In this document: piece after piece, positions 26,113 to 35,305 of the stretch | How the letters are laid out: the number at the start of each line of letters is the position of its first letter | How positions within the stretch are numbered: the stretch's first letter is position 1 | Position numbers and translations under genes: made by a program | Assembly (NCBI RefSeq): GCF_000765665.2 | Contig: NZ_JROZ02000004.1 | Location: forward strand, 124,001 to 188,000 | DNA length: 64,000 nt | DNA from: Helicobacter sp. MIT 05-5293 | GTDB lineage: Bacteria; Campylobacterota; Campylobacteria; Campylobacterales; Helicobacteraceae | Direction: 5' to 3' | The notes under the pieces: generated by a model | The model's database searches: none | Seen by the model: the letters and a program-made list of their open reading frames with translations, nothing else | What the model was told of the DNA's origin: nothing

Positions 26113-27606
26113 TCACTTATCCAAATCTATATACATTGTGGTTTTATAACGTTTACCTAAATAGACCATTAATGTCTCGGCTATTATACCGTATTTCACA
26201 TTTTTAGCTACTACATCAAAATCAACCGCTTGTAAAGGCATCACTGCTTGCTCCAAAATACGATACATCACAGCTTTATCTTCAAAAAGCACATATCCTT
26301 CTTTTTGATTGCTGCTAAAAACTTGATTAAGAAAATGTGCTTTTTGTGTCGTATCTAGATTTTCAATTGTGCCATTATAATACTTATTCACAAACCCAAT
26401 ATCTTTGCCCTTAAATGTGGAGATACTTTCTTGCGCAATCTTAATCAATTCTTGATGTCTCTTATATTTTTTAAATGCCTCATTTACCTCGTTTCTCGCT
26501 TCATCAAAACTTTTATCCACACTCTCTGTTTTATCAAGAATCTTCAAAGTTACATAACCCTTATCTGCCTCGATTGGTCGGAGCGTCTGTCCTTTTTGAG
26601 CAACCTTCATATCTGCGACTACCAAATCTACACCATTTTTAATAAAATAGTGATCATTTTCATCAAAATGAGTTTCCTCGCCTTTTTTCTTGCCATCACG
26701 CAAAGCAATATATTCTCGCTTTGCCACACTTTCAGCCTTGCTTTTTTGAACATCTCTCAATACGAGATCTTTTGCTTCATCGAAGCTCATCAAATGCCCA
26801 TCTTCATTGAAATAGTCGGTCTTGAAATCATTGTAATGCTCTAGAAGCTCTTCCTCTTGTGGATTCTGCTCACTATAGGGGACAAGGATATATTCGACAT
26901 GAAAAGCCATAGGAGTCTTCCATTGACTTGCATTCTTTAACCAAAACTCCTTTACCTCATCTTCTTTGACATCAAAAGATATTTGGCTAGTAGGGATTAT
27001 TCCTACCATTAATCTATCATAAATTGAAGAAGCCATTTTTAGAGAGGAAACTTCAAGTGGTGTAATATGCACAAGAGGCTGCTCGGTATTGAGATTCATT
27101 ACACCAAGTAACTTTTGTATCAGTAAAACTTTGCGTATGCTCTCCTCAAACTCATCAGTGCGCATCTGACGATCACGGAGAGATTGTTTATAAATTTCGC
27201 TACTGAATCGTCCTTGATCATCGACATAGACATTAGCATTAATAATTTCATTGCTAACTTCTTGATCACTGACTTCCAAACCCAAATCTTGTGCAAAATT
27301 AAGCAATTGTGTCTGCTGGATTAGTCTTTGTAAAGCAATTTTAGGCAAACCGAGCTGCTTAGCTTGCGCCTCATCTAAAATACCTCCAAGCTGCGGTATG
27401 CGCGAATATTCATTATAGACTTCATTATAAGCGCGTTGATATTCTGCAAAATGTATATCGATATGTCCCACAGTGGCAACTTTATCGTTACTTGAACCAA
27501 AACCATAAGAACCCCAATTCACCATTCCAGCACCAATAAAAGCAATAGCACTGATCCAAATTGTAATTACCAACCACTTTTTATGCTTTTGCATCCAAGT
27601 AATCAT
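26113..27606 (-). CDS. SurA/PpiD-like membrane-anchored periplasmic chaperone
   Basis: A 497-residue protein with one N-terminal membrane anchor (residues about 12-33, WLVITIWISAIAFIGAGMV) and a large periplasmic region with the SurA N-terminal chaperone fold (GHIDIHFAEYQRAYNEVY, LGLPKIALQRLIQQTQLL, DDQGRFSSEIYKQSL) and a parvulin-like segment that looks degenerate. Start taken at ATG 27606 (AAAAGG upstream) rather than the TTG nine bases earlier. It probably assists folding of exported proteins at the inner membrane. The gene order with ftsA and ftsZ is typical of Helicobacter. Confidence 0.85.
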   Translation of the reverse strand: MITWMQKHKKWLVITIWISAIAFIGAGMVNWGSYGFGSSNDKVATVGHIDIHFAEYQRAYNEVYNEYSRIPQLGGILDEAQAKQLGLPKIALQRLIQQTQLLNFAQDLGLEVSDQEVSNEIINANVYVDDQGRFSSEIYKQSLRDRQMRTDEFEESIRKVLLIQKLLGVMNLNTEQPLVHITPLEVSSLKMASSIYDRLMVGIIPTSQISFDVKEDEVKEFWLKNASQWKTPMAFHVEYILVPYSEQNPQEEELLEHYNDFKTDYFNEDGHLMSFDEAKDLVLRDVQKSKAESVAKREYIALRDGKKKGEETHFDENDHYFIKNGVDLVVADMKVAQKGQTLRPIEADKGYVTLKILDKTESVDKSFDEARNEVNEAFKKYKRHQELIKIAQESISTFKGKDIGFVNKYYNGTIENLDTTQKAHFLNQVFSSNQKEGYVLFEDKAVMYRILEQAVMPLQAVDFDVVAKNVKYGIIAETLMVYLGKRYKTTMYIDLDK

Positions 27607-27664
27607 TAAAGCCAAACCTTTTAAATGTTTTAATATTTTTTAAGTATAAGGGTTATTATAGCAC

Positions 27665-27691
27665 AAAAAGCCAATCTAAAAAGGCTCTTTT
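27665..27691 (-). terminator. Possible terminator after the rodA-tRNA unit
   Basis: On the minus strand AGCC and GGCT (27683-27686 and 27669-27672 on plus coordinates) can pair around a ten-base loop, with A-rich and T-rich flanks extending the stem and a T run after it. Short, so tentative. Confidence 0.35.
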
Positions 27692-27759
27692 GTTAATATT
27701 CATCGAAATAAAAACAGCAAAATAATGTTTTGGAGATTCTAAAAAATCACAGAAATATC

Positions 27760-27799
27760 ATCAAGACTCAACCTTTAAAAGATTAAGTCTTGATTTTTT
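27760..27799 (+). terminator. Rho-independent terminator-like hairpin on the plus strand with no known upstream gene
   Basis: A perfect 9-bp stem ATCAAGACT (27760-27768) / AGTCTTGAT (27786-27794) with a 17-base loop, followed by six T (27794-27799). The flanking genes (SurA-like and tRNA/rodA) are both on the minus strand, so in this orientation it has no obvious client. Confidence 0.5.
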
Positions 27800-27836
27800 A
27801 ATATTGATGATTAAGTAATACTCTTAAAAGTTTTTA

Positions 27837-27913
27837 TGGTGGACCTTGCAGGATTTGAACCTGCGACCAATCGGTTATGAGCCGAGTGCTCTGACCAGCT
27901 GAGCTAAAGGTCC
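27837..27913 (-). tRNA. tRNA with CAT anticodon (elongator Met or Ile2)
   Basis: A 77-base cloverleaf with encoded CCA. Acceptor GGACCTT/AAGGTCC, D arm AGCTC/GAGC, anticodon stem closing the loop CTCATAA (anticodon CAT), T arm GGTTCAAATCC. CAT can be elongator tRNA-Met or the lysidine-modified tRNA-Ile2; the sequence alone does not settle which. It is not the initiator type. The rodA reading frame enters this tRNA and stops inside its anticodon loop. Confidence 0.93.
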
Positions 27914-29017
27914 CCGCTTATTCGAGTTGGAATTATACTCAAAAACAAACCTAAAGGCAAGAATGTTTTCTAAGATTGTAAAAAGTGTCATAAAGGTTAC
28001 AAAACTTGTCCCTCCATAACTTACCAAAGGTAAGGGAATCCCAACCACAGGAGCTAACCCTATAACCATACAAATATTGATTCCTACATACAAAAAAAGC
28101 AATATAGCAATATAACTCGCCACTACGCGTAAAAAATAATCTTTCCCATATGCAAAACCTAAGCTTAAAATATGCACAATCATAAAAAAGAACCACGCCA
28201 ACAAGCCTAACGCACCTAAAAATCCAAAACGTTCGACAAAATACGCAAAAATAAAATCAGTATTTGCATAAGGCAAAAATCGAGACTGCGATTGTGTAGC
28301 ATTTTCTTTGGATTTACCAACCAATCCGCTTGCTCCAATGGCAATTAAAGCTTGATTGACTTGATAGGGAGATTTATCGGAAACAAAGTCCATAATGCGT
28401 TTTTTTTGATAATCCTTAAGCGGATCGACTACATACATCACCGGTGCTAAAACCACAACAATCAGTGCTAAAGAAATCCAAATTTTTTTATTCACACCAA
28501 TCAAAAAAAGTGTGCCAAATCCTGTGAGTAAAACCACCATTGCCGTGCCCAAATCCGGCTCTTTAAGGATAATCAGAAAAGGTATAAGAATCCCAATACT
28601 AATAACAACAAATTCTTTGAATCCATAGCCATCTTTAGGCGGAGGATTGTTAGCAATATATGATGCCAAAAGAAGCATCAAAGAAGTTTTCATAATTTCA
28701 CTAGGCTGAATAGAAAAATTTGTAAAAGGAATATCCACCCAACGTTGCGCACCGAGTTTTTGTGTCCCTATAAAATGCACCAACACCAAAAGCACCAAAC
28801 AAATCGCATAAAGTGCCATAATAAGCGTATTAAGCTTTCTAAAAGGAACAAAAAATAAAAAAATGACCAAACCACAAGCCAAGCTGATATATTTTACTTG
28901 CTTAGCAAAAAGCACAGGATCTAATTCGTGGATAAGAAAAAGCGAAATACCCACTAAAGGAATCACAAAGAGTAATAAAATATAATCAAAGTGTGCTAAA
29001 ATACGCCGGTCAATCAC
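27875..29017 (-). CDS. rodA: RodA/FtsW-family SEDS peptidoglycan glycosyltransferase
   Basis: A 380-residue SEDS protein with about ten membrane segments, polymerising lipid II for sidewall elongation together with a class B PBP. Recognisable blocks: FSIQPSEIMKTSLMLLLASY, KEPDLGTAMV (conserved Glu/Asp/Pro), GLVGKSKEN and VVGIPLPLVSYGGTS (about 325-340). The FtsW alternative is less likely because it sits next to the rluD-like block as rodA does in Helicobacter. Start is GTG with AAGGA upstream. Odd feature: no stop occurs before the adjacent tRNA, so the last 12 residues (from GPLAQLV) are encoded by the 5' half of the tRNA. Confidence 0.9.
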   Translation of the reverse strand: MIDRRILAHFDYILLLFVIPLVGISLFLIHELDPVLFAKQVKYISLACGLVIFLFFVPFRKLNTLIMALYAICLVLLVLVHFIGTQKLGAQRWVDIPFTNFSIQPSEIMKTSLMLLLASYIANNPPPKDGYGFKEFVVISIGILIPFLIILKEPDLGTAMVVLLTGFGTLFLIGVNKKIWISLALIVVVLAPVMYVVDPLKDYQKKRIMDFVSDKSPYQVNQALIAIGASGLVGKSKENATQSQSRFLPYANTDFIFAYFVERFGFLGALGLLAWFFFMIVHILSLGFAYGKDYFLRVVASYIAILLFLYVGINICMVIGLAPVVGIPLPLVSYGGTSFVTFMTLFTILENILAFRFVFEYNSNSNKRGPLAQLVRALGS

Positions 29018-29081
29018 TATTTTTCCTTAAAACAATCGATTCTATATCTTTAAATTTATAAGTATTTAGGACATACAAAAT

Positions 29082-30170
29082 ATGCAGAATCTTATTATAA
29101 CAGAGAATGACTTAACGAATAGCAAAATGCGACTTGATTCTTATCTAAGTCTCAAATTACAAAGTAGCAAAAACCAGATTCAGAATCTGATTAAAAATCA
29201 CTTTGTGCTCGTCAATGGGAAAATCTGCAATAAAAACGGCTATACTATCGGGCTTAACGACACTATCACGATTTTATCACCCACGACAGAATCTGTAGAA
29301 TCTGCAGACAAAAATACTGCTTTTTGTGTTGATGATGAAAAATTTGCTATTAGTATTATTTATGAAGATGAAGATATTTTGATTATTAATAAACCCCCAC
29401 ATTTAGTAATTCACGAAGCTCCTAGTGTCAAAGAATCCACCCTTGTAGATTGGCTCAAATTTCATTCTTACCGATTCCATACTTTAAGCGGGAATGAGCG
29501 TTATGGTATTGTGCATCGGCTTGATAAGCAGACTAGCGGGGCTTTGGCGATTGCTAAAACACCTCTTGCTTATCAGAATCTTTCCCACACACTTAAGACA
29601 AGAGAAATGGGTCGTTATTACCTTGCTATTATTGACACCCCACTAAAAAATCATCAAGATATTGAATGTTTCATGGGACGCTCTCCTCATAATCGCCTCA
29701 AAATGAGCAAGATTCACATTCCCATGCCCTTTACAGAATCTGACATCACAAACACCACACACACTCATATCCCCAAAGGCATTCGTTATTCAAAAAGCTC
29801 TATGGTAAAACTTGCGACTTCTGACAATGGCGCACTTGAGTTAATAGCAGTCAAACTACACACAGGACGCACACATCAGATACGCGTTCATCTTGAGAGT
29901 CTCTCGCGGCACATTTTAGGAGATACGCTTTATGGCTATAAACCCTCTGCAAAAACATTTTTCTATCAAAACAGAATCTTGCTTCATGCTTATATTTTAT
30001 ATCTCAATCACCCCAAAACTTCGCAAAAAATGTTTTTTAAAGCTCCTATTTTAACAGATATGCTAGAATTTATACAAACTCATTTCACAAAGGACTTCAA
30101 TGGCTGTAAGGATATTACAGAAATGTTGGAAACAGATCGCATTATGCGCTCTTTTGATGTTCTCTCTTGA
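29082..30170 (+). CDS. RluA/RluD-family rRNA pseudouridine synthase
   Basis: A 362-residue pseudouridine synthase that isomerises uridines in 23S rRNA. An S4-type RNA-binding domain occupies about residues 15-65 and the catalytic core has GIVHRLDKQTSGALAIAKT with Asp148, plus LHTGRTHQIRVHL and GDTLYG. A linker of about 25 residues rich in Ser/Glu/Asp separates the two. The target position is not readable. Its 3' end overlaps the following lipoprotein gene by 71 bases in another frame. Confidence 0.92.
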   Translation: MQNLIITENDLTNSKMRLDSYLSLKLQSSKNQIQNLIKNHFVLVNGKICNKNGYTIGLNDTITILSPTTESVESADKNTAFCVDDEKFAISIIYEDEDILIINKPPHLVIHEAPSVKESTLVDWLKFHSYRFHTLSGNERYGIVHRLDKQTSGALAIAKTPLAYQNLSHTLKTREMGRYYLAIIDTPLKNHQDIECFMGRSPHNRLKMSKIHIPMPFTESDITNTTHTHIPKGIRYSKSSMVKLATSDNGALELIAVKLHTGRTHQIRVHLESLSRHILGDTLYGYKPSAKTFFYQNRILLHAYILYLNHPKTSQKMFFKAPILTDMLEFIQTHFTKDFNGCKDITEMLETDRIMRSFDVLS

Positions 30171-31359
30171 ATCTTGCGCTACTTTATCATCACTTGGCAA
30201 AACACCACAAGAAGATGCTTCGTTACCATCTTTAGATTCTGTCAATACACTCATAGATGTCTCATCGGTAGGCTTTGAATGGAAGTCAATCGCAGATTCT
30301 CGTATCAAAGGCTTCGTGATTTATCGTGCTCAAAACAACAAAGACGAAACATTACAAAAAATCGCAACCATCAAAAATCCTTTTTCTACACATTATTCTG
30401 ATACAAAACTTAAGCCACAAACCAAATACACTTACGCCTTTGCAACACTTGGAGCAAATAACACTATTTCTCCTAAAAGCAATCCTATCCCGATTCAGAC
30501 CTCTTATATTGATCCGGTAGAGAGTGTTTTTGCAATCAATAATCGTCCCAAAACAATTAAACTCATTTGGTCTCCGCACCCAAATCCTAGTATCAAATCT
30601 TATTTGGTCGAACGTCTTGATAGTGCAGGAGAATTTAAAACAATCGAAACCATTCCTCATCGCTTGAGTGTGGAATATTTCGATACAGATCTTAAAGATG
30701 GAGTTACCTACACCTATCGTATTGTTGCGAAAAGTTACGAAGGTGTCCGTGCTAAACCCTCTCAAAGTGTCAGTGTTACGACCATACAGCAACCTAATCC
30801 TATCGCCAACATTCAAGCCACTACAAATCTCCCAAAAACAATCAAAATCACATGGGACGAAGCACCTGATGCGCAAGGTGTGAAAACTAAGCGTTACAAG
30901 ATTCTGTATTCTAAAAATGGCAAAGATTTTAAAAACTTAGCTACAACAACCCAAACTTCTTATACACACAAGCTTAAAGAAGATGGAGAAAGTTATATCT
31001 ATCAAGTCGTATTACTTGGAGAAAATGAACTTGAGGGAAAATGGAGCAGTTATCCGCCTCAAGGTTCAAGTCTGAATCCACCCAAAGCTCCTACAATGTT
31101 TGAGGGAAAAATGCAAAACCAGCAAGCACATCTTCAATGGAAAGCTTCGAGTGATGAGCGCGTTAAATATTACGCAATTTATCGCAAAGAAAAACAACTA
31201 TGGAAACAAGCTTTGCGTTTCACAGACATTACAGATACTTTTTTTATCGATAAAGAGATGCAGCCTAATAAAAAATATCTCTATAGTGTCGTGAGTGTTG
31301 ATGAGCATGAAATAGAATCTGCTCCTTCTCAAGAAATTGAATTATCCCTTGAGCCATAA
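30100..31359 (+). CDS. Fibronectin type III domain lipoprotein
   Basis: A 419-residue exported lipoprotein. The N-terminus is a signal peptide ending in the lipobox LESC with Cys26 as lipidation site. Four beta-rich repeats follow (about 50-135, 140-230, 235-330, 335-419), each with the tyrosine-rich FN3 pattern such as TYTYRIVAKSYEG, SYIYQVVLLGENELEG and KYLYSVVSVDEHE. The ATG has AAAGGA upstream within the pseudouridine synthase gene. Sits between the rluD-like gene and trmB as in other Helicobacter; function unknown, probably envelope protein-protein contact. Confidence 0.85.
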   Translation: MAVRILQKCWKQIALCALLMFSLESCATLSSLGKTPQEDASLPSLDSVNTLIDVSSVGFEWKSIADSRIKGFVIYRAQNNKDETLQKIATIKNPFSTHYSDTKLKPQTKYTYAFATLGANNTISPKSNPIPIQTSYIDPVESVFAINNRPKTIKLIWSPHPNPSIKSYLVERLDSAGEFKTIETIPHRLSVEYFDTDLKDGVTYTYRIVAKSYEGVRAKPSQSVSVTTIQQPNPIANIQATTNLPKTIKITWDEAPDAQGVKTKRYKILYSKNGKDFKNLATTTQTSYTHKLKEDGESYIYQVVLLGENELEGKWSSYPPQGSSLNPPKAPTMFEGKMQNQQAHLQWKASSDERVKYYAIYRKEKQLWKQALRFTDITDTFFIDKEMQPNKKYLYSVVSVDEHEIESAPSQEIELSLEP

Positions 31360-32558
31360 TGCCACATTTTCTTGCACCTCATATTGTTATACCTCCCTTA
31401 CCTTGCACAATAGGAGATTATCACTTTGTCTATGAAGCCAAAAAATATGGTGATGATAAACAATCCTTGATTCTCGTGCGTTTTGATGATCAAGAGTTTT
31501 ACTTACGCAAAGTGCAACGCAACGATTCTCAACACAATGAGATTCTCAAATGTGAGAAAAATACGAGAATCAAGCCCACAGGTATTATCAAGAATGCGTT
31601 AAAGATTCTGTGTGATACCCAAGAAAGCGTTATTTCTCATAATCTCAACAACAATAGTATTCGTCAGAATCTCCAGTCTGATTATCTCAAATCAATTGCA
31701 TTTTTTACAAATTTTACAGAATCTTTTATCCTTGAAATTGGATTTGGTTCGGGCAGACATTTACTGCATCTTGCAAAAGAAAATCCTCACACTATTTGCG
31801 TTGGCATTGAGATTCACACACCTTCAATTGAGCAGATTCTGCGACAGATTCAGATTGAGAATCTCAATAATCTTTATATTATCAATTGCGATGCGAGAAT
31901 CTTGCTTGAAATTATGCCCGATAATCTTGCTCAAGCTATTTATATACATTTCCCTGTGCCATGGCATAAAAAACCCCATAGACGCGTTTTTTCAGAAATA
32001 TTTTTACAGCAAGCCTTAAGGGTGCTTCAACCCAATGGAATGCTACATTTAAGAAGTGATGATGAGCAATATTTTACAGATTCACTTCACATTGCCCTTC
32101 GCCTCGATTCTCTTAAAATGCACATATATAAAAACCAACAAGCTTCTGTCGTGAGCAAATACGAAGCAAGATGGAAAAGACAATGTAAAAACATTTTTGA
32201 TCTCCAAATCTTTAAAAATACATCAATAGACAATACCCCTACAAAAAATACACAAAATATACAAAAAACCTTCCACTTTGATAAGATTCTAAGAAAAAAT
32301 TTGGATAATTATATAAACTATCCGAGTAAAATCTTAGAAAAAGATTGGTTTTTACACATTGATAGTCTCTATAAGGCTCATAATATTTATGTTTTAATGC
32401 TATGTTTTGGGGATTTTAATCAGCCTCAAAACAAATTTTTACACATCGAATTTCGAGAAGATGAGACAAAATCATGGTATGTCGGGGGTGATCCTATCCC
32501 TACAAATGCAGCCGTAAAGGCTCACCAATACTTAAAGAAAATTTTAATGAAGGAGTGA
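31359..32558 (+). CDS. trmB: tRNA (guanine-N7)-methyltransferase
   Basis: Methylates G46 in the tRNA variable loop with S-adenosylmethionine. The SAM-binding core is ILEIGFGSGRHLLHLAKENP (about residues 126-145), followed by GIEIHTPSIEQ, the YIHFPVPWHKKPHRR motif (the PDPW-type segment) and LRSDDEQYF. The protein is 399 residues, about 170 longer than typical bacterial TrmB, with extra N-terminal (1-115) and C-terminal parts, as in other epsilonproteobacteria. Start overlaps the lipoprotein stop (TAATG). Confidence 0.93.
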   Translation: MPHFLAPHIVIPPLPCTIGDYHFVYEAKKYGDDKQSLILVRFDDQEFYLRKVQRNDSQHNEILKCEKNTRIKPTGIIKNALKILCDTQESVISHNLNNNSIRQNLQSDYLKSIAFFTNFTESFILEIGFGSGRHLLHLAKENPHTICVGIEIHTPSIEQILRQIQIENLNNLYIINCDARILLEIMPDNLAQAIYIHFPVPWHKKPHRRVFSEIFLQQALRVLQPNGMLHLRSDDEQYFTDSLHIALRLDSLKMHIYKNQQASVVSKYEARWKRQCKNIFDLQIFKNTSIDNTPTKNTQNIQKTFHFDKILRKNLDNYINYPSKILEKDWFLHIDSLYKAHNIYVLMLCFGDFNQPQNKFLHIEFREDETKSWYVGGDPIPTNAAVKAHQYLKKILMKE

Positions 32559-32561
32559 AAA

Positions 32562-33230
32562 TTGGGTGCAATTATTGAAGCAAAGAATCTCAATTTGGGC
32601 TATAGTGATGAAATTGTCATTAAAGACGCAACCTTTAGTATCAACGCAAAAGAATTTGTGTTTATCACAGGTGCTTCAGGGAGCGGAAAAAGCACAATTC
32701 TTAGCTCTTTTTATGGCTATCTCGGTGTCAAAAGCGGACATCTGAATGTCTATGGTCTCAATATGCAAAAAGCCTCAAAAAACCGCATTAATTTTTTACG
32801 CCGCAGTATTGGGATTGTCTTTCAGGATTATAAACTGATCAAAGAATGGAATATCGAAAAAAATGTTATGTTGCCCATGATCATTAATGGCTACAAAAAA
32901 GAAGTATGCAAATCACAGGTAGAAAAGCTTCTTGTGCATATCAAACTTTCACACAAAGCTAATAAGTTTCCTTTAGAACTTAGCGGGGGTGAGCAGCAAC
33001 GCGTAGCAATGGCAAGAGCAGTAGCACATAATCCTACTATTATCCTCGCTGATGAGCCTACGGGTAACCTCGATGATTATTCAAGTGAATTGATATGGAA
33101 TCTGCTCAAAGGCGTTAATGAACAGCTCGGTATCACCGTGGTTGTCGTTACACACCGTATGCCTGATCGACTGAATATTCCCTATCGGCGATTACACATT
33201 GAAGAAGGAGTTGTGTATGAATTTGCTTAA
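32562..33230 (+). CDS. ftsE: Cell division ATP-binding protein FtsE
   Basis: ATPase of the FtsEX complex that controls peptidoglycan hydrolases at the septum. 222 residues with Walker [10 protein letters not shown] (about 37-45), signature [14 protein letters not shown] and Walker [13 protein letters not shown]. The start is a TTG (32562) with GGAG six bases upstream; no ATG precedes the conserved domain. Overlaps ftsX by 14 bases. ATP hydrolysis is thought to be transmitted through FtsX to an EnvC-type activator, and such a gene follows directly. Confidence 0.93.
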   Translation: MGAIIEAKNLNLGYSDEIVIKDATFSINAKEFVFITGASGSGKSTILSSFYGYLGVKSGHLNVYGLNMQKASKNRINFLRRSIGIVFQDYKLIKEWNIEKNVMLPMIINGYKKEVCKSQVEKLLVHIKLSHKANKFPLELSGGEQQRVAMARAVAHNPTIILADEPTGNLDDYSSELIWNLLKGVNEQLGITVVVVTHRMPDRLNIPYRRLHIEEGVVYEFA

Positions 33231-34026
33231 AAGACACTTGGCATTGATTATTCCCCTTTTAGCCCTACTTTTTAGCTTGGAAAGTATTATGCTTGTCAAT
33301 CGTGCCGTAACAAAACACGAAAACAAACTCTCTGACAGCTATTCAATCGTGATTGCTTCCAAAAGCCCTCTCACTATTGATAAAATCGAAAGTTTTATCC
33401 GTGAAGCAAAAGAGCTTAAAACCATCACTCCTGACTATATGCTTAATGAGCTCAAAAAAGAGTTAAGCAGGGAGAGCCTCGAGACACTCCAAAAAGAATT
33501 ACCTTTTTTCTATTCTCTCAAACTCTCTGTTTTCCCTGATGAAGAAAGATTACAAAAAATCAATAACACATTGTCAAAACTCAATGGCGTAACTAAAGTC
33601 GAATCTTTCACAAAAAGCCATTCTCAAGTTTATAAGCTTTTACTCATCATCAAAAGTTCTATTGTTGTTTTTGCTTCTTTAATTGCTGTTTTAAGCTATA
33701 TTTTGATGGTTAAACAAATCGAAATTTGGAAATTTGAGCATAGTGATCGTATGGAGATTATGGCATTTTTGGGCGCACCTGCGTGGATGCGCAATGGGAT
33801 TTTATTCCGCTTAGCTTTTATAGATTCTATTATTTCAACCATTTTAATTATCATAGGGACAGCCTATCTAATGGGATATGATCGTATGCAAGAAATCCTA
33901 CGAACGCTTGAGGTAACCAGTGATATTTTTAGAACGGCTAGTGATTTTATCATTCTTTTATTCACTTCCATTCTTGTCTCAATTGTGTCTGTGGTCTTTG
34001 TGATTATTAAACAAAAAGATTTGTAA
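33217..34026 (+). CDS. ftsX: Cell division membrane protein FtsX
   Basis: The permease-like partner of FtsE, 269 residues from the ATG at 33217 (GAAGGAG ideally spaced; an earlier in-frame TTG is less likely). One membrane helix near the N-terminus (residues 7-27), a periplasmic domain (about 30-140) that would contact the EnvC-type protein, then three helices (about 147-170, 200-222, 245-268). Ends with TAATG overlap with the next gene, so ftsE-ftsX-envC-like are one translational unit. Confidence 0.9.
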   Translation: MNLLKRHLALIIPLLALLFSLESIMLVNRAVTKHENKLSDSYSIVIASKSPLTIDKIESFIREAKELKTITPDYMLNELKKELSRESLETLQKELPFFYSLKLSVFPDEERLQKINNTLSKLNGVTKVESFTKSHSQVYKLLLIIKSSIVVFASLIAVLSYILMVKQIEIWKFEHSDRMEIMAFLGAPAWMRNGILFRLAFIDSIISTILIIIGTAYLMGYDRMQEILRTLEVTSDIFRTASDFIILLFTSILVSIVSVVFVIIKQKDL

Positions 34027-35243
34027 TGCGAGGCTATGCCTGGATTCTTTTATTTGTCCTCATTAATGTATGTGAGGCAAATATCGACAAAGATATTGCC
34101 GCTAATAAAGACAAGCTTGCCAAAACGCAATCTCAAGAAAAAGCCATTAGTAAAAAATTTGATGAGCTGGGCAAAGCTATCAATGCAAAAAACATCGAGC
34201 TCACGCAACTTGGGCATAAAATCACACAATTAGAAAAAGATATTGCCCAAAATCAAGGTAAATACCAAACTCAAGAAAAAACTCTCAAACAAACTCAAGA
34301 AAAACAGAATCGTTTGCTTAAACAAAAGCAAAATATTGAAACACAATTGATTAAGTTAATCACTCAAAGTATTGCATTTAATGCTGTTATCAATAACCAA
34401 TCTTCGATTGATTCCATTGATGATGTCATTGAATTTCATATTTATGAGATTCTCTATCGTAATACAAAAACGCAAGTAAAAAAATTTGATGCTCAGCAAA
34501 CCATTCTCAATAATGAAATAAAACGAATTTCTAGCACTATTAATCAACTCCAAACATCAATCAAAACGCAAACTACCCGCAAAGAAACCCTCCAAAATGC
34601 CAAAGACAATCAAAAAGCTATTCTCGCAAAAATGCAGACTGAACTTAAAGTTTATGACCAACAACTCAAAGACATTGCAAAAGAACGTAAAAGTCTTGAT
34701 GATATTCTTGCAAAGCTAAACATCATCAAGGAGCGTGATCAACAAGGAAAAGCTACCAACCAGCAAGCCTTTATCAATAATCAAAAAAAACCTAACAGCA
34801 TCAAAGCTCCTAAACAACTTGGCACTTCGTATCGTGATGTCCCCATTGTCAGTTATAAAGGGGCTAAAACTTTTCCGCCTCTTGAAAGATATACGATTGA
34901 AAAAAAGTTTGGACCTTATTTTGATCCGGTGTATCAATTCAAAATTTTCAATGCAGCTATTATGTTCAATCCTAAATCGCCCAATGCGAGCGTTAAAAAT
35001 GTCCTTGATGGAAAAGTCGTCTATGCTAAAGATGCTCCGGGATTGAAAAAAGTCATTATTATAGAACATATCAATGCAATTCATACAATTTATGCTTATT
35101 TAGACAAAATAGAATCAAGCATCAAAGCAGGTATGAATATTAAAAAAGGCACGATTATCGGGAAAGTCAATGAGAGATTAAGTTTTGAAGTTACGCAAAA
35201 AGACAAACATATCAACCCTGCAGAATTTATTAAACTCAATTAA
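34026..35243 (+). CDS. EnvC-like periplasmic coiled-coil protein with degenerate LytM/M23 domain
   Basis: A 405-residue exported protein: signal peptide (1-18), long coiled coil (about 20-245, rich in Gln/Lys/Glu heptads), and a C-terminal LytM fold (about 285-405, VLDGKVVYAKDAPGLKKVIIIEHINAIHTIYAYL). The metal-binding residues appear lost: the first HxxxD-type site reads NPKSPNASVKNV and the final HxH site reads TIYAYL. This fits an amidase activator of the EnvC type, not a hydrolase. Position directly after ftsX supports an FtsEX-controlled role at the septum. Function is inferred from architecture and context. Confidence 0.85.
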   Translation: MRGYAWILLFVLINVCEANIDKDIAANKDKLAKTQSQEKAISKKFDELGKAINAKNIELTQLGHKITQLEKDIAQNQGKYQTQEKTLKQTQEKQNRLLKQKQNIETQLIKLITQSIAFNAVINNQSSIDSIDDVIEFHIYEILYRNTKTQVKKFDAQQTILNNEIKRISSTINQLQTSIKTQTTRKETLQNAKDNQKAILAKMQTELKVYDQQLKDIAKERKSLDDILAKLNIIKERDQQGKATNQQAFINNQKKPNSIKAPKQLGTSYRDVPIVSYKGAKTFPPLERYTIEKKFGPYFDPVYQFKIFNAAIMFNPKSPNASVKNVLDGKVVYAKDAPGLKKVIIIEHINAIHTIYAYLDKIESSIKAGMNIKKGTIIGKVNERLSFEVTQKDKHINPAEFIKLN

Positions 35244-35267
35244 ACAATTATAATAATTAACCGATAT
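35241..35267 (+). promoter_or_regulatory. Candidate sigma-28 (FliA) promoter of flaG-fliD-fliS
   Basis: TAAA at 35241-35244 and CGATAT at 35262-35267 separated by 17 bases match the sigma-28 promoter pattern known for Helicobacter and Campylobacter flagellar genes. The -10 element ends 38 bases before the flaG start. The TAAA overlaps the stop codon of the EnvC-like gene, so flagellar expression can be separated from the upstream division genes. Confidence 0.65.
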
Positions 35268-35305
35268 ATGTTTTGATTTTAGTCTAAAATTTCAAGGAGG
35301 AAGTT

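Noticed and set aside
30352-30876. 174-residue minus-strand frame inside the FN3 lipoprotein
   Set aside because: Antisense to a convincing lipoprotein gene; cysteine- and phenylalanine-rich nonsense with no start context.
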